NCBI GenBank assembly: GCA_014729935.1
Contig: WJJB01000515.1
Coordinates: 1 to 19,316, forward strand
Reading direction: 5' to 3'
Length of the DNA stretch: 19,316 bases
From: Candidatus Bathyarchaeota archaeon
GTDB taxonomy: Archaea; Asgardarchaeota; Lokiarchaeia; Sigyniarchaeales; Sigyniarchaeaceae
Shown here: one piece after another, positions 7,392-15,089 of the stretch
Position numbering within the stretch: the stretch's first letter is position 1
How the letters are laid out: each line of letters opens with the position of its first letter
Notes under the pieces: model-generated
The model's input: the letters and a program-made list of their open reading frames with translations, nothing else
What the model was told of the DNA's origin: nothing
Database searches by the model: none
Position numbers and translations under genes: made by a program

Positions 7392-8834
7392 ATGGGAATA
7401 AAGGAAATTCTCGGTTCGCTTGGCTTGGAGGCATCTGGCTTAGATGGAAAGAAGAAGGATAGCCTCTTGGATCGGGTGCGCTCGGGTGTTGATGAGCTCC
7501 TTCCCAAGATTCAAGAACCCATCTCCATCTTGGGAAATTTCCTCAAGAAAACCACCAAGACCATCTCCAAGTCACTATCGACGGTGAGCGATGCCCTTGA
7601 CCTGAACTTGTATAATGCCGTGAATGAATTACGTGGTGAACCGCAAGTGGAATCCCCGAATTACACCCACGAGGATTTTCAAGCATTACTTGAAGGTGAA
7701 TCCTGCCCGTGCGCCGTAGTTGACATGGAAGCGTTTGACCACAACATCGAGATGTTTCTCAAGGGCATGAAAGCCACTGGCAAGCATTTGCGCGTGGGCA
7801 CGAAATCCGTGAGGGTGCCTGCCTTGATAGAACGAGCCATGAAAAAATTTGATTTTGATGGCTTGTTCCTCTTCCATCCCAATGAAATCAAGTATTGGCA
7901 GGAAACCCGTGGCATACAGGATTTCATCGTTGCATACCCGATCATAAATATCGAGGAAGCGGAAACATGCACCCGGGGGGCAGCCAGGGATCCAAACGCG
8001 AAGATCACCCTCATGATTGATTCGACCGCGCACCTGCACTTGCTTGAAAAAAGTGCAGCCAAGCAAGATGTTAATTTACACGTGCTTGTTGATCTTGACG
8101 TGAGCATAGACTTTTTCGGTCAATTCGCGGGAGTCATGCGAAGCCCGTTAAATAGTCCAGATAAGGTAGTCCGGCTGGCAAGAAAGGTAAATCGTTTCCC
8201 CCATCTATCGTTCAGGGGTATCATGGGTTATGAGGCACAGGAAGCTGGGATTGGTGATCAATCTTTGCTCTACCGGTTCATGAAACAGCAATCTCGCGGG
8301 AGAATCACGAGGCGACGCGCCAAAACTGTCCAAGCCTTGGAAGAAGCAGGATTGCATTGCGAAATCGTGAACGGGGGAGGGTCCGGCTGCTTTCAGGATA
8401 CGGCACGGGAAACCTTCGTCACTGAGGTCACGGTTGGTTCAGGATTGTTCAAGTCCTACATATTTGATCCCATCGAGAGCCTGCGGGAATTCATGCCTAG
8501 CTTGTTCATGGCACTCAGGATTGTTCGCACGCCACGGCCCGGTGTCGTGACGGCGTATTCCGGGGGATACGTGAGTTCTGCCATTAACAAGCAACCTAAG
8601 ATCGTTTTTCCAAGGGGATGCACCGCGACATCCCGGGAGGGATTTGGAGAGGTGCAAACACCTATAACGTTCAATCCGGAGAAGGTTTTTCTAAAACACG
8701 GGGATCTAGTAATATGTCGCTTGGCAAAAGCGGGAGAACCCTTGGAACGCTTCAATCACGTGGTAACCGTGAAAGGAAACTCCGTTCTTGACAAGCGCCT
8801 GACATACCGTGGTGAGGGTTTGTGGCTCGGGTAG
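7392..8834 (+). CDS. Fold-type III PLP enzyme, D-threonine aldolase / D-amino-acid deaminase type
   Basis: The 480-residue protein has an alanine-racemase-like barrel from about 103: PCAVVDMEAFDHNIEMF, then LRVGTKSVRVP in which K138 is the likely PLP-binding lysine, a phosphate-binding VNGGGSG loop, and GSGLFKSYIFD. The C-terminal beta domain ends with a KAGEPLERFN and TYRGEG pattern seen in the COG3616 'amino acid deaminase/aldolase' group. Members cleave D-beta-hydroxy amino acids to glycine plus an aldehyde, or deaminate D-serine-like substrates to 2-oxoacids. Either product would suit the neighbouring RidA and AOR genes. Odd feature: residues 1-95 form a Lys/Ser-rich amphipathic helical extension (GNFLKKTTKTISKSLSTVSD) absent from typical members of ~380-400 residues; it may bind membranes or a partner. 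Exact substrate is not determinable here. Confidence 0.75.
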   Translation: MGIKEILGSLGLEASGLDGKKKDSLLDRVRSGVDELLPKIQEPISILGNFLKKTTKTISKSLSTVSDALDLNLYNAVNELRGEPQVESPNYTHEDFQALLEGESCPCAVVDMEAFDHNIEMFLKGMKATGKHLRVGTKSVRVPALIERAMKKFDFDGLFLFHPNEIKYWQETRGIQDFIVAYPIINIEEAETCTRGAARDPNAKITLMIDSTAHLHLLEKSAAKQDVNLHVLVDLDVSIDFFGQFAGVMRSPLNSPDKVVRLARKVNRFPHLSFRGIMGYEAQEAGIGDQSLLYRFMKQQSRGRITRRRAKTVQALEEAGLHCEIVNGGGSGCFQDTARETFVTEVTVGSGLFKSYIFDPIESLREFMPSLFMALRIVRTPRPGVVTAYSGGYVSSAINKQPKIVFPRGCTATSREGFGEVQTPITFNPEKVFLKHGDLVICRLAKAGEPLERFNHVVTVKGNSVLDKRLTYRGEGLWLG

Positions 8835-8919
8835 GTTTTTCGTGAATGCCACCAACACCATGCTTTTCTCTCTAAGAGGAAATGAACACAAGAAAGGGTA
8901 TTGCTACAGTTTCCGTCAT

Positions 8920-10182
8920 TCATTTCCCTATCTTCGGTTCCTTTATTACTCTTGGCATCTGGATGCTATTTTGAAACAGGCAAGCGGTTGGATTTTCCCC
9001 TGCTACTGCTTCGATATCCTTCAACAGGGCATTGAAATCCCTGTTGAAGATGATGTCCCCTGGGAAGAGTTGCAGCACGTCAGATTTGGTCACGTTGGGT
9101 GAGAATAATCCAACCTTTCTCCTGCCCTTTGCAGCCCATAACACGGATTCGCCGTGATTGGTATACAAGGGAGCTCCAGTTTCGGCAAGCAATGCATGAT
9201 ATCCTCTTCCTTCCGATGAGGCAGTGAGGATCACCACCACGCCCTTTCGTTCCACCATGAGCTGATTCAGCAGGAAAATATTCAATGCCTTCACGCATTG
9301 GTTCAATTCGGTATCCTCTGGGAATGCATTGAAGAATCCAACATCATACCTCGCTTTCTTTTTTACGTCGGTCCTGAAATATCGCTCCGAGAATTCAATC
9401 GCTTTCCGATGCGCATCGATGTAATGCCCAGCAAATACCGCCGCATTTTTTCCCCAAGCGTTGGGAATAATGTTGATGCTGAAATCAAGGCCGATCCTGG
9501 TGGCAACGTCCTCGATATCATTCCTCACGTCTGTGATGCGACCAAGACCAATACCAATACCAGCCTTCATGGCAAGAGAGTGATTCGATTCAAGCGTGCC
9601 CATGCCACAAATACCAGGTAGGATGATTTTCGCTCCACCTCCATAGCCCGCAAGGGGATGGGGGATCACCCCTCCAACAGAAATCTTGAGATCGGCGTCA
9701 TGGTAGGTCTTGTTAACTTGAATTGGTGTACCTAGCTTTGATTCGCCCAATGATTCGAGATTGTACCATGGCACGTGATTCACGACATCCACGCGGTTGA
9801 GAACATCTAGCCCAACCTTCTTGATAAAATCCTGCCGCATCATGGGACGGTGTGCACCGAGTGCACTAATCACGGTGATGTTTCCATCTGGAATCCCCGC
9901 TGCATTGAGCCTATCTAGTAATACTCCCAGGACCTCATGCATCCGGGTGGATCGGGAGGTATCATCGATGACTATGGCTGCGGTTTCCTTCCCCCTGGCA
10001 AGTTCCTTGATCGGCTCGCATCCGATTGGATTGTCAATTGCATGCTCGTAAGGTTCCTTTCCTATCAATTCAGGCGCGTTATCCATGGCATACATCGTCA
10101 CGTCCCAGTTTTCGGGGAATTCCAAGGTAATCTTTCCTGGTTCATACCAAGATCCAAATGGGATGGTATACTGGCTTGACAT
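8920..10182 (-). CDS. LarA-like nickel-pincer 2-hydroxyacid racemase/epimerase homologue
   Basis: Starting at ATG 10182 the protein has 420 residues, close to LarA. It keeps the lactate racemase residues: D74-x-x-R77 (IDDTSRST), H111 in ALGAHRPM, H175 in IPHPLAGYGGGAK, K185 that carries the nickel pincer nucleotide in LarA, and H201 in ESNH; spacings from H175 to K185 and K185 to H201 equal those of LarA (174/184/200). LarA homologues racemise or epimerise various 2-hydroxyacids by hydride transfer, so the substrate need not be lactate. Cofactor synthesis genes (larB, larC, larE) are not in the window. The start at 10182 is chosen over 10218 because GAGGAGA (10192-10198) is well placed. It lies 40 bases behind the creatininase-family gene, likely in one operon. 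Confidence 0.85.
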   Translation of the reverse strand: MSSQYTIPFGSWYEPGKITLEFPENWDVTMYAMDNAPELIGKEPYEHAIDNPIGCEPIKELARGKETAAIVIDDTSRSTRMHEVLGVLLDRLNAAGIPDGNITVISALGAHRPMMRQDFIKKVGLDVLNRVDVVNHVPWYNLESLGESKLGTPIQVNKTYHDADLKISVGGVIPHPLAGYGGGAKIILPGICGMGTLESNHSLAMKAGIGIGLGRITDVRNDIEDVATRIGLDFSINIIPNAWGKNAAVFAGHYIDAHRKAIEFSERYFRTDVKKKARYDVGFFNAFPEDTELNQCVKALNIFLLNQLMVERKGVVVILTASSEGRGYHALLAETGAPLYTNHGESVLWAAKGRRKVGLFSPNVTKSDVLQLFPGDIIFNRDFNALLKDIEAVAGENPTACLFQNSIQMPRVIKEPKIGK

Positions 10183-10250
10183 GCGAAATCTTCTCCTCAG
10201 GTATTGAATTGATCTCATTCATTTATCGAAGGATTTCAAGGATATATAAA
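10183..10250 (-). promoter_or_regulatory. Shine-Dalgarno site and possible internal TATA of the LarA-like gene
   Basis: GAGGAGA at 10192-10198 (minus strand) precedes ATG 10182 by nine bases and fixes the start. A TATA-like TTTTATATA (about 10242-10250) lies inside the final codons of the creatininase-family gene, about 60 bases before the start, and could give an additional internal promoter. Confidence 0.4.
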
Positions 10251-11341
10251 ATCCACGGGATGGCGATGGCTACAAGGACAAAGGGGATGATCAAGTGGTT
10301 ACGCTTGGAATGAACGCCGAGGAACATTCGCCGCGCGATTTCCAATCCTTTCGAATAGCCCTTCCACGGGTTCATGTTGATGTATGGTTCCATCGCTTTT
10401 CTATCTTCGGCGTAAAGTGCATCAACATATGACAAGCCAATGTCCTTTATCATGTCGGTGAAAAGAACTTCCCAGTTTCGAGAATCCGCTAGACCTGGCT
10501 CTGCATTATACCCACACCCGTCGGGTTCCAAGGGGGGATGTGCAGCCCATTTCCGGGATATCAGGCCTTTTAGTTGTGCACCCATATCCTCGACATTGCG
10601 GGGGGCTTCCTTGTAACTGGGATCGACCAGTTTCTCGCTGATCATCTTCGTGAACGTGATTTCCATGATGCCAGCGTGGTGGTCGTGGTTCAGGGCTTCC
10701 TTTTCGTGATCGCTCAATGGCTCCTGCCCGTGCTTTTCAATGTATTTAGAGAACACCTTCACCGGATCTTGGATGAAGAGCGTGTCGGCGATGAAATGAT
10801 TTGGTGAGAGGATTCGAACATCGAGATCCTTGTTTTGTTTCATGACCTTATTGGCTGCTTGCTCCATGGCGTAGGCATGTATCATGCCATGATGCACGGA
10901 CATCACGAAAATCTTCCTGAACCCCGAATATACCAAGCTCTCGAATAAATTCACCAAGACGTCGTAAAAGGCTTTTCGGTTGGTATGAAGGGTTGCCCAA
11001 TGCCCGCGGTTAGTTCCCGTCCCAATCGGTATACCCGGTAGTTCGAAAATGGTATATTGATTATCAGAGCGCTGGTTCTTCAATGCGTCCTTTAACATGT
11101 CAAGGGCAAGGAATGTTTCAATGTAATCTGCAGAAAGGGGCAAATATTTCCCGTGCACCTCGATAGGTGATACTGGAACGACCACCAAGCCTTTCTCCAC
11201 ATCACCGCTATCCTTTAGATCCAAGAATTGTTGAAAATTAATGATATCATATCTCACGATGGTAAGATTCCCGTCTTTCCGAATTCCCCGTGCATGCTTG
11301 ACGCTATCCAAGTAATCCACGTAATCCTCGGTTTCATTCAT
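10223..11341 (-). CDS. Creatininase-family metal hydrolase with C-terminal membrane anchor
   Basis: The 372-residue protein carries the creatininase-family metal site: PIEVHGKYLPLSAD with E61, H63 and D72 at the same spacing as E34, H36 and D45 in creatininase; a VHHG loop (H150) at the place of the NGH motif; and HDHHAGIMEIT matching the late HAGE-type motif. The H150-x-G152 form, rather than H-x-E, points to the wider amidohydrolase branch (formamide deformylases, MftE, inosose hydrolases) and not true creatininase. Unusual: residues about 349-371 (LIIPFVLVAIAIPWILYIL) form a single C-terminal membrane helix after a basic stretch, so the enzyme should be tail-anchored facing the cytoplasm. 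It is the first gene of a probable operon with the LarA homologue. The natural substrate is unknown. Confidence 0.75.
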   Translation of the reverse strand: MNETEDYVDYLDSVKHARGIRKDGNLTIVRYDIINFQQFLDLKDSGDVEKGLVVVPVSPIEVHGKYLPLSADYIETFLALDMLKDALKNQRSDNQYTIFELPGIPIGTGTNRGHWATLHTNRKAFYDVLVNLFESLVYSGFRKIFVMSVHHGMIHAYAMEQAANKVMKQNKDLDVRILSPNHFIADTLFIQDPVKVFSKYIEKHGQEPLSDHEKEALNHDHHAGIMEITFTKMISEKLVDPSYKEAPRNVEDMGAQLKGLISRKWAAHPPLEPDGCGYNAEPGLADSRNWEVLFTDMIKDIGLSYVDALYAEDRKAMEPYINMNPWKGYSKGLEIARRMFLGVHSKRNHLIIPFVLVAIAIPWILYILEILR

Positions 11342-11393
11342 GATGCTTTAGACACCTTGCAAGTTTCTTTGCATTCCTGCTTCAAAGATCGAC

Positions 11394-11415
11394 GGGTATC
11401 AATATAAGGGTATCA
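11394..11415 (-). promoter_or_regulatory. TATA box flanked by GGGTATCA direct repeats
   Basis: GGGTATCA occurs at 11394-11401 and 11408-11415, exactly on either side of ATATAA (11402-11407), a TATA candidate for the creatininase-LarA unit starting at 11341. A regulator bound here would compete with TBP/TFB, so this is a candidate operator. Confidence 0.45.
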
Positions 11416-11428
11416 CGTGCATGACCGT

Positions 11429-13228
11429 TCAATCCCAACCGCGCATCTCGTAATACAAGGGAAGGAGATCAGCAAGAGGGGGAACGTTCTTCTTGGTACC
11501 CCCTTTCTTGATGGGTTGTAGGAACCTTTTTCCCAATGCATCATCTTTTTTGCTGATTCCGGACGTCTCGTTGAATGATCGTTTTTTATTGAAGATATTT
11601 CGGCCTGCTTCCATCCAAGCTTCGATATCTCGATCTGTTCCCTCGATGGCATTCAATGCATTGACCCATGGTTGCACGGCATTACTGGCATGGAATCCAA
11701 AAATGCACGCGCCGCATGCCGAGTATGCCTCGCTGGCATCTTGGATCTTGATCACTGCCTCCACGCTTGTTTCCAGTCCATCACTGCTAAAGCGATCCTT
11801 GAGTTGCCCCAGGCCAATATCCTCCTTCAAGTTCATGTTAGAACTGAGATGCATTGGCATGTAGCAATGGAATGCGCCCCTGGGGGTTGTTGCATAATCA
11901 AGGGCCGTGAGATTATTTGCCCTGGGTTCGTGGGCCGGAACCTCCAATCCCTTCACGTGGGTAGCCATCCTTGCATCAAGATCATGTTCGTTCACGTACC
12001 ACTTCACACCATTAGCAAGCTCATCCCCGAGTTCCTCCCGTGAAGCAATCATCTTGATGATTTTTTCAATTGGTTCAATTGCACCCCAGATTTCGAAACT
12101 GGACGTCCCGTCCTCACCTTCGACCAATTTAAATCCGAGCTCGGCAGGATCCGTGCCAATGGGGTCCATGTCAAGAAGTTCAAGGAGCATAGCAATAACC
12201 GCTCCCAGGGAAATGCTGTCCAATCCCAAATCATTAACCAAGACATTCCACTTGATGATGGTGTCCAAGTCATCCACCATAACGTTCGATCCAAGCATCG
12301 CGAGCGTTTCATACTCCGGTGCACGGGTCCATTCGTTTTGATATTTTACATTGGCAGTACAGGCGATGGGGCAATTGAAGCATGCCGTTTTCTTTACATC
12401 ACGCTCCGATAAGGCATTTGGAGTGAGTTTCTTGATTCCCTTCCACCTTGATTTCGTGAAGTTCTTCACTGGCACGTCTCCAATTCCTGGACCGGTGACA
12501 AGGGTGGATTGCGTGCCATATGTTGAGAGGGCACCTCCAAAAAGGCTATCCTTGCACAAGGTTCGCAAAGCTTTTGCAGCCGTGGCTACTTCTTCGGGAT
12601 TGTCAACCTGTACCTTCCCAGTACCCCGGACGGCGATTGCCTTGAGGTGCTTGCTGCCCATGACGGCGCCGAGACCGCACCTTCCAGCCGCGCGATCCTT
12701 CTCGTTGATGATGGCAGCATAGCGGACGAGGTTCTCGCCGGCGGGCCCGATGGACGCCACCTTGATCTTGGGATCGCCCAGCTCCGCCATGATGGCATCC
12801 TCCGTCGCGCTGGTTCCCTGACCCCACACCCCCGAGGCATCCCGCAGCTCCACATCACCATCGTGGATCCACAGGTAAACCGGCTTTTCGCTTTTCCCGG
12901 AGATCACCACGTGATTGAATCCGGCGCAAGCGAGCTCCTTTCCGAAAAATCCACCTGATGAAGCCTCCCCCAGCATCCCCGTGAGGGGGGATTTGCTTGT
13001 CACGAAGTGTCGCCCGCAGAACGGAATCATGGTTCCGCAAAATGGTCCCACGGAAAAGATTATCTCGTTTTCCTGCGAGAGGGCACCGGTTTCGGGCGGT
13101 ACACGGTCGGCAAGGAGTGCTGCTGCAACACCCGGACCACCAATGAATTCTTTTTCAAGCTCACTTGGCACTTTTCCTGTTTCGGATGTTCCTGATGATA
13201 AATCTACAAAGAGTATGTTTTTTTGCAT
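11429..13228 (-). CDS. Aldehyde:ferredoxin oxidoreductase (tungsten-type), paralogue 1
   Basis: From ATG 13228 the protein has 599 residues, normal for AOR. Domain 1 (to ~207) includes the pterin-binding SVGPFCG..IPFCGRHFV, SKSPLTG, NEKDRAAGRCGLGAVMGSKH and AVRG motifs. Next come the cluster cysteines C283-x2-C286-x3-C290 (ACFNCPIAC), PEYETLAMLGSN, the DLGLDSISLG pterin motif, KGLEVPAHEPRA, and the late cysteines in SACGACIFGF, one of which is the fourth ligand. The end, YYEMRGWD, is the usual AOR C-terminus. AORs oxidise aldehydes to acids with ferredoxin as acceptor, using a tungsten bis-pterin and one 4Fe-4S cluster, in the cytoplasm. GAGGAGGG (13236-13243) places the start at 13228, not 13252. 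Residues in 12611-12940 are identical to those of paralogue 2 at 15885. Confidence 0.9.
   Translation of the reverse strand: MQKNILFVDLSSGTSETGKVPSELEKEFIGGPGVAAALLADRVPPETGALSQENEIIFSVGPFCGTMIPFCGRHFVTSKSPLTGMLGEASSGGFFGKELACAGFNHVVISGKSEKPVYLWIHDGDVELRDASGVWGQGTSATEDAIMAELGDPKIKVASIGPAGENLVRYAAIINEKDRAAGRCGLGAVMGSKHLKAIAVRGTGKVQVDNPEEVATAAKALRTLCKDSLFGGALSTYGTQSTLVTGPGIGDVPVKNFTKSRWKGIKKLTPNALSERDVKKTACFNCPIACTANVKYQNEWTRAPEYETLAMLGSNVMVDDLDTIIKWNVLVNDLGLDSISLGAVIAMLLELLDMDPIGTDPAELGFKLVEGEDGTSSFEIWGAIEPIEKIIKMIASREELGDELANGVKWYVNEHDLDARMATHVKGLEVPAHEPRANNLTALDYATTPRGAFHCYMPMHLSSNMNLKEDIGLGQLKDRFSSDGLETSVEAVIKIQDASEAYSACGACIFGFHASNAVQPWVNALNAIEGTDRDIEAWMEAGRNIFNKKRSFNETSGISKKDDALGKRFLQPIKKGGTKKNVPPLADLLPLYYEMRGWD
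12611..12940 (-). repeat. 330-bp inverted repeat, arm A (inside AOR paralogue 1)
   Basis: Read on the minus strand this segment matches 16179-16508 at 328 of 330 positions with no gaps. The two differences (12821 versus 16298, T/C; 12731 versus 16388, C/T) are both silent third-position transitions. Identity stops abruptly at each edge, whereas flanking sequence is diverged. The tract is GC-rich, with mostly G or C at third codon positions. The arms are 3.2 kb apart in inverted orientation. Confidence 0.95.
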
Positions 13229-13362
13229 TTTTTTTCCCTCCTCTCCCGCCATATTTGAATAGATGGCAAGGAATGGGTATTATCGCACGTATCCGGTGGG
13301 ATTCATCGTTAAAAAAGGCCACGACCACTGATAGATCACCCTCTTTCCTAAAACTAGGTTTT

Positions 13363-13386
13363 CGTCATGTACATAATGACATGACG
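13363..13386. promoter_or_regulatory. Perfect 8-bp inverted repeat, candidate operator
   Basis: CGTCATGT (13363-13370) and ACATGACG (13379-13386) are separated by 8 bases, a 16-bp centre spacing typical of dimeric helix-turn-helix sites. It lies about 50 bp upstream of the TATA candidate for the AOR gene, so an activator or repressor of AOR is plausible. Confidence 0.45.
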
Positions 13387-13411
13387 TGAAATATCGCATG
13401 CTTGCACCACG

Positions 13412-13442
13412 AAATCATTATCTATCTCCCGAGAAATGATTT
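13412..13442. promoter_or_regulatory. Second 8-bp inverted repeat in the AOR upstream region
   Basis: AAATCATT (13412-13419) and AATGATTT (13435-13442) form a perfect pair with a 15-base spacer. It could be a second operator half-site pair or a stem in the 3' region of the aminotransferase transcript. Confidence 0.35.
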
Positions 13443-13615
13443 GTTATCATCTAATGGAGATATCATCAGTAGTCCATGCGATTTAAGTTGGGAAGCCAGG
13501 TCCTTTAGTGTAGTTTGGGGGTGTCAGGTAATCAGGGAGTAATCCCCTTGATCAATGGCACGTTGGTTCACGCATGCTGCCGTGCATTAGAAGAAAATGG
13601 ATGATTATCGCGCAT

Positions 13616-15070
13616 TTATTCCATTGAAGCGAGATTCGCCGCGAATGCATCAAAGGCATTTGCTACCTTTTCAAGCACTTCCGAAGAATCATGTGCTAGG
13701 CTGGTATAGAAGCGCATGGCTTGCAAGGATTGGATGCCCTCCAGCATGAGCATGGCATTGTACATGCCAAGTACCTCTCTGCAAGCATCAATCTTTTCCA
13801 ATGCATCTGGCAGATTCAACGAGATATGATAGAAAGAGCTTCCTGATGTGGCGCAATGAATGATAGACTTGAAATTGTATGCAAAAAACGGGAGATCATG
13901 GCTTTCGAATGCATCATTTATGATTGCAGTGATTTTATCAGCGACCCTTGCTGCAATGTTGATTGCATCCGTTTTTTCGATGCATTGAATTGCCTTACAT
14001 GCGGCCGCGCACGTGATGTTAGTTCCTGCCAGGGTTCCCGCCGTCATCACGGATTTCTTGATGGATGTACCGTTCTCATCCACTTCTTCTGCCTGCGCAC
14101 CAAGTAATTCCATGACATCTTCACGACCCCCTAAGGCTCCTGCTGATGGATACTGGTGCCCCACGATCTTACCAAGCATGCTAAGATCAGCATTGATGCC
14201 GAAATATTCCTGAGCGCCTCCCATGGCAAGCCTGAATCCCGTGATTACCTCATCCATAACCATTAATGCTCCGTGGTCGTCACATAACTCTCTAGCTGCA
14301 TGATAAAATTCCCTTGGAACGTAGTGGGTCATCCCGTCTCCTCCCCCGCCTTCAAGGAAGACTGCGGCCACGCCTCCTTTCCCGGGCTTGTTATACCGCT
14401 TAAGTAGTTTTTCAAGGCGCCGGATGTCCCCTGGCTTGAACGAGAGGGTTTTTTCATAACACCCCCGAGGTATACCATAGGAAAAGAGTGCCCCGGTTCC
14501 AGGAATGTGCAGGTCATACACGAACTGGTCCGACCACCCGTGATACGATCCCCCTGCCTTAATGATGTATTCCTTGCCAGTGTAACATCGAGCCAAGCGA
14601 GCCGCTGCCATCCCGACTTCCGTTCCAGATTGGTAGAACCTGACCTGTTTCACGGAATCCACGTGCTTCACGATTTCCTTGGCAGCCAGTAATTCTTGCT
14701 CGGACATCACGCCCAAGGCAGGTCCTTTTTCCCTGATGATGGAAATCACGTGTTCCATGACCTCGGGATAATTATGCCCCAGGATGATGGGTCCGGAAGC
14801 CATCAGGAAATCAACGTAGGCGTTTCCATCCACGTCCCACACGAACGCACCCTCGCCCTTATCCATGGTGATTGTGAATGGCCACTTTATTGCGTTTTGG
14901 TGCTCATGACCTCCTGGGATGTATTTTTGATATTCAAGTGAAAGCGTTCGTGATCTCGGAAATTTCTGCTTGAATTTCCTTGGCAATGATTGGATTAGTT
15001 CCACTGGAGGCTTGATGATGTCCATTTTTGCCAAGGATTTCAGTCGTGCTTCCAAGTTTTCAAGATTCAT
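13616..15070 (-). CDS. Class III aminotransferase, glutamate-1-semialdehyde aminomutase-like
   Basis: From ATG 15070 the protein has 484 residues, longer than HemL (~430). It has an IPGG entry motif, SGTEVGMAAARLAR followed by GGSYHGWSD, D273 in MDEVITGFR that holds the PLP ring nitrogen, and K301 in LGKIVG as Schiff-base lysine; the 28-residue spacing D273-K301 equals that of HemL (D245-K273). The PSAGALGGR and GTLAGTN segments are also HemL-like. A heme role is unlikely: no heme genes are near, and the gene follows an ArsR-like regulator. HemL-like enzymes of this group include aminomutases and transaminases of other amino or keto acids. GAGGAGAT (15078-15085) supports the start at 15070; the alternative at 15100 overlaps the upstream gene. 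Probable operon with 15090-15797. Confidence 0.8.
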   Translation of the reverse strand: MNLENLEARLKSLAKMDIIKPPVELIQSLPRKFKQKFPRSRTLSLEYQKYIPGGHEHQNAIKWPFTITMDKGEGAFVWDVDGNAYVDFLMASGPIILGHNYPEVMEHVISIIREKGPALGVMSEQELLAAKEIVKHVDSVKQVRFYQSGTEVGMAAARLARCYTGKEYIIKAGGSYHGWSDQFVYDLHIPGTGALFSYGIPRGCYEKTLSFKPGDIRRLEKLLKRYNKPGKGGVAAVFLEGGGGDGMTHYVPREFYHAARELCDDHGALMVMDEVITGFRLAMGGAQEYFGINADLSMLGKIVGHQYPSAGALGGREDVMELLGAQAEEVDENGTSIKKSVMTAGTLAGTNITCAAACKAIQCIEKTDAINIAARVADKITAIINDAFESHDLPFFAYNFKSIIHCATSGSSFYHISLNLPDALEKIDACREVLGMYNAMLMLEGIQSLQAMRFYTSLAHDSSEVLEKVANAFDAFAANLASME

Positions 15071-15089
15071 TGGGTGTATCTCCTCATAT

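Larger units (their letters stand above)
13229..13615. promoter_or_regulatory. 387-bp intergenic region upstream of AOR paralogue 1
   Basis: No credible gene is seen in this gap. On the minus strand it holds the AOR ribosome site (13236-13243) and a TATA-like TTTTTTAAC (13308-13316), implying a leader of 50-60 bases. It contains two strong inverted repeats (listed separately). The part from about 13450 to 13615 follows the stop of the aminotransferase gene and shows no obvious T-run terminator. Confidence 0.5.

Noticed and set aside
10183..10218. Upstream in-frame start for the LarA-like gene
   Set aside because: GAGGAGA at 10192-10198 is correctly placed for ATG 10182, and the extra residues do not belong to the family.
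12586..12861. Antisense and alternate-frame open stretches conserved between both repeat arms (also 16258-16509)
   Set aside because: They are long only because the tract is GC-rich and nearly identical in both copies; their products are Arg/Ser/Pro-rich and look like frame shadows of AOR.
13616..15070. True hemL (tetrapyrrole synthesis) assignment
   Set aside because: Sequence is HemL-like, but there is a longer N-terminus, an ArsR-like partner and no heme genes nearby, so only a HemL-like aminotransferase is supported.
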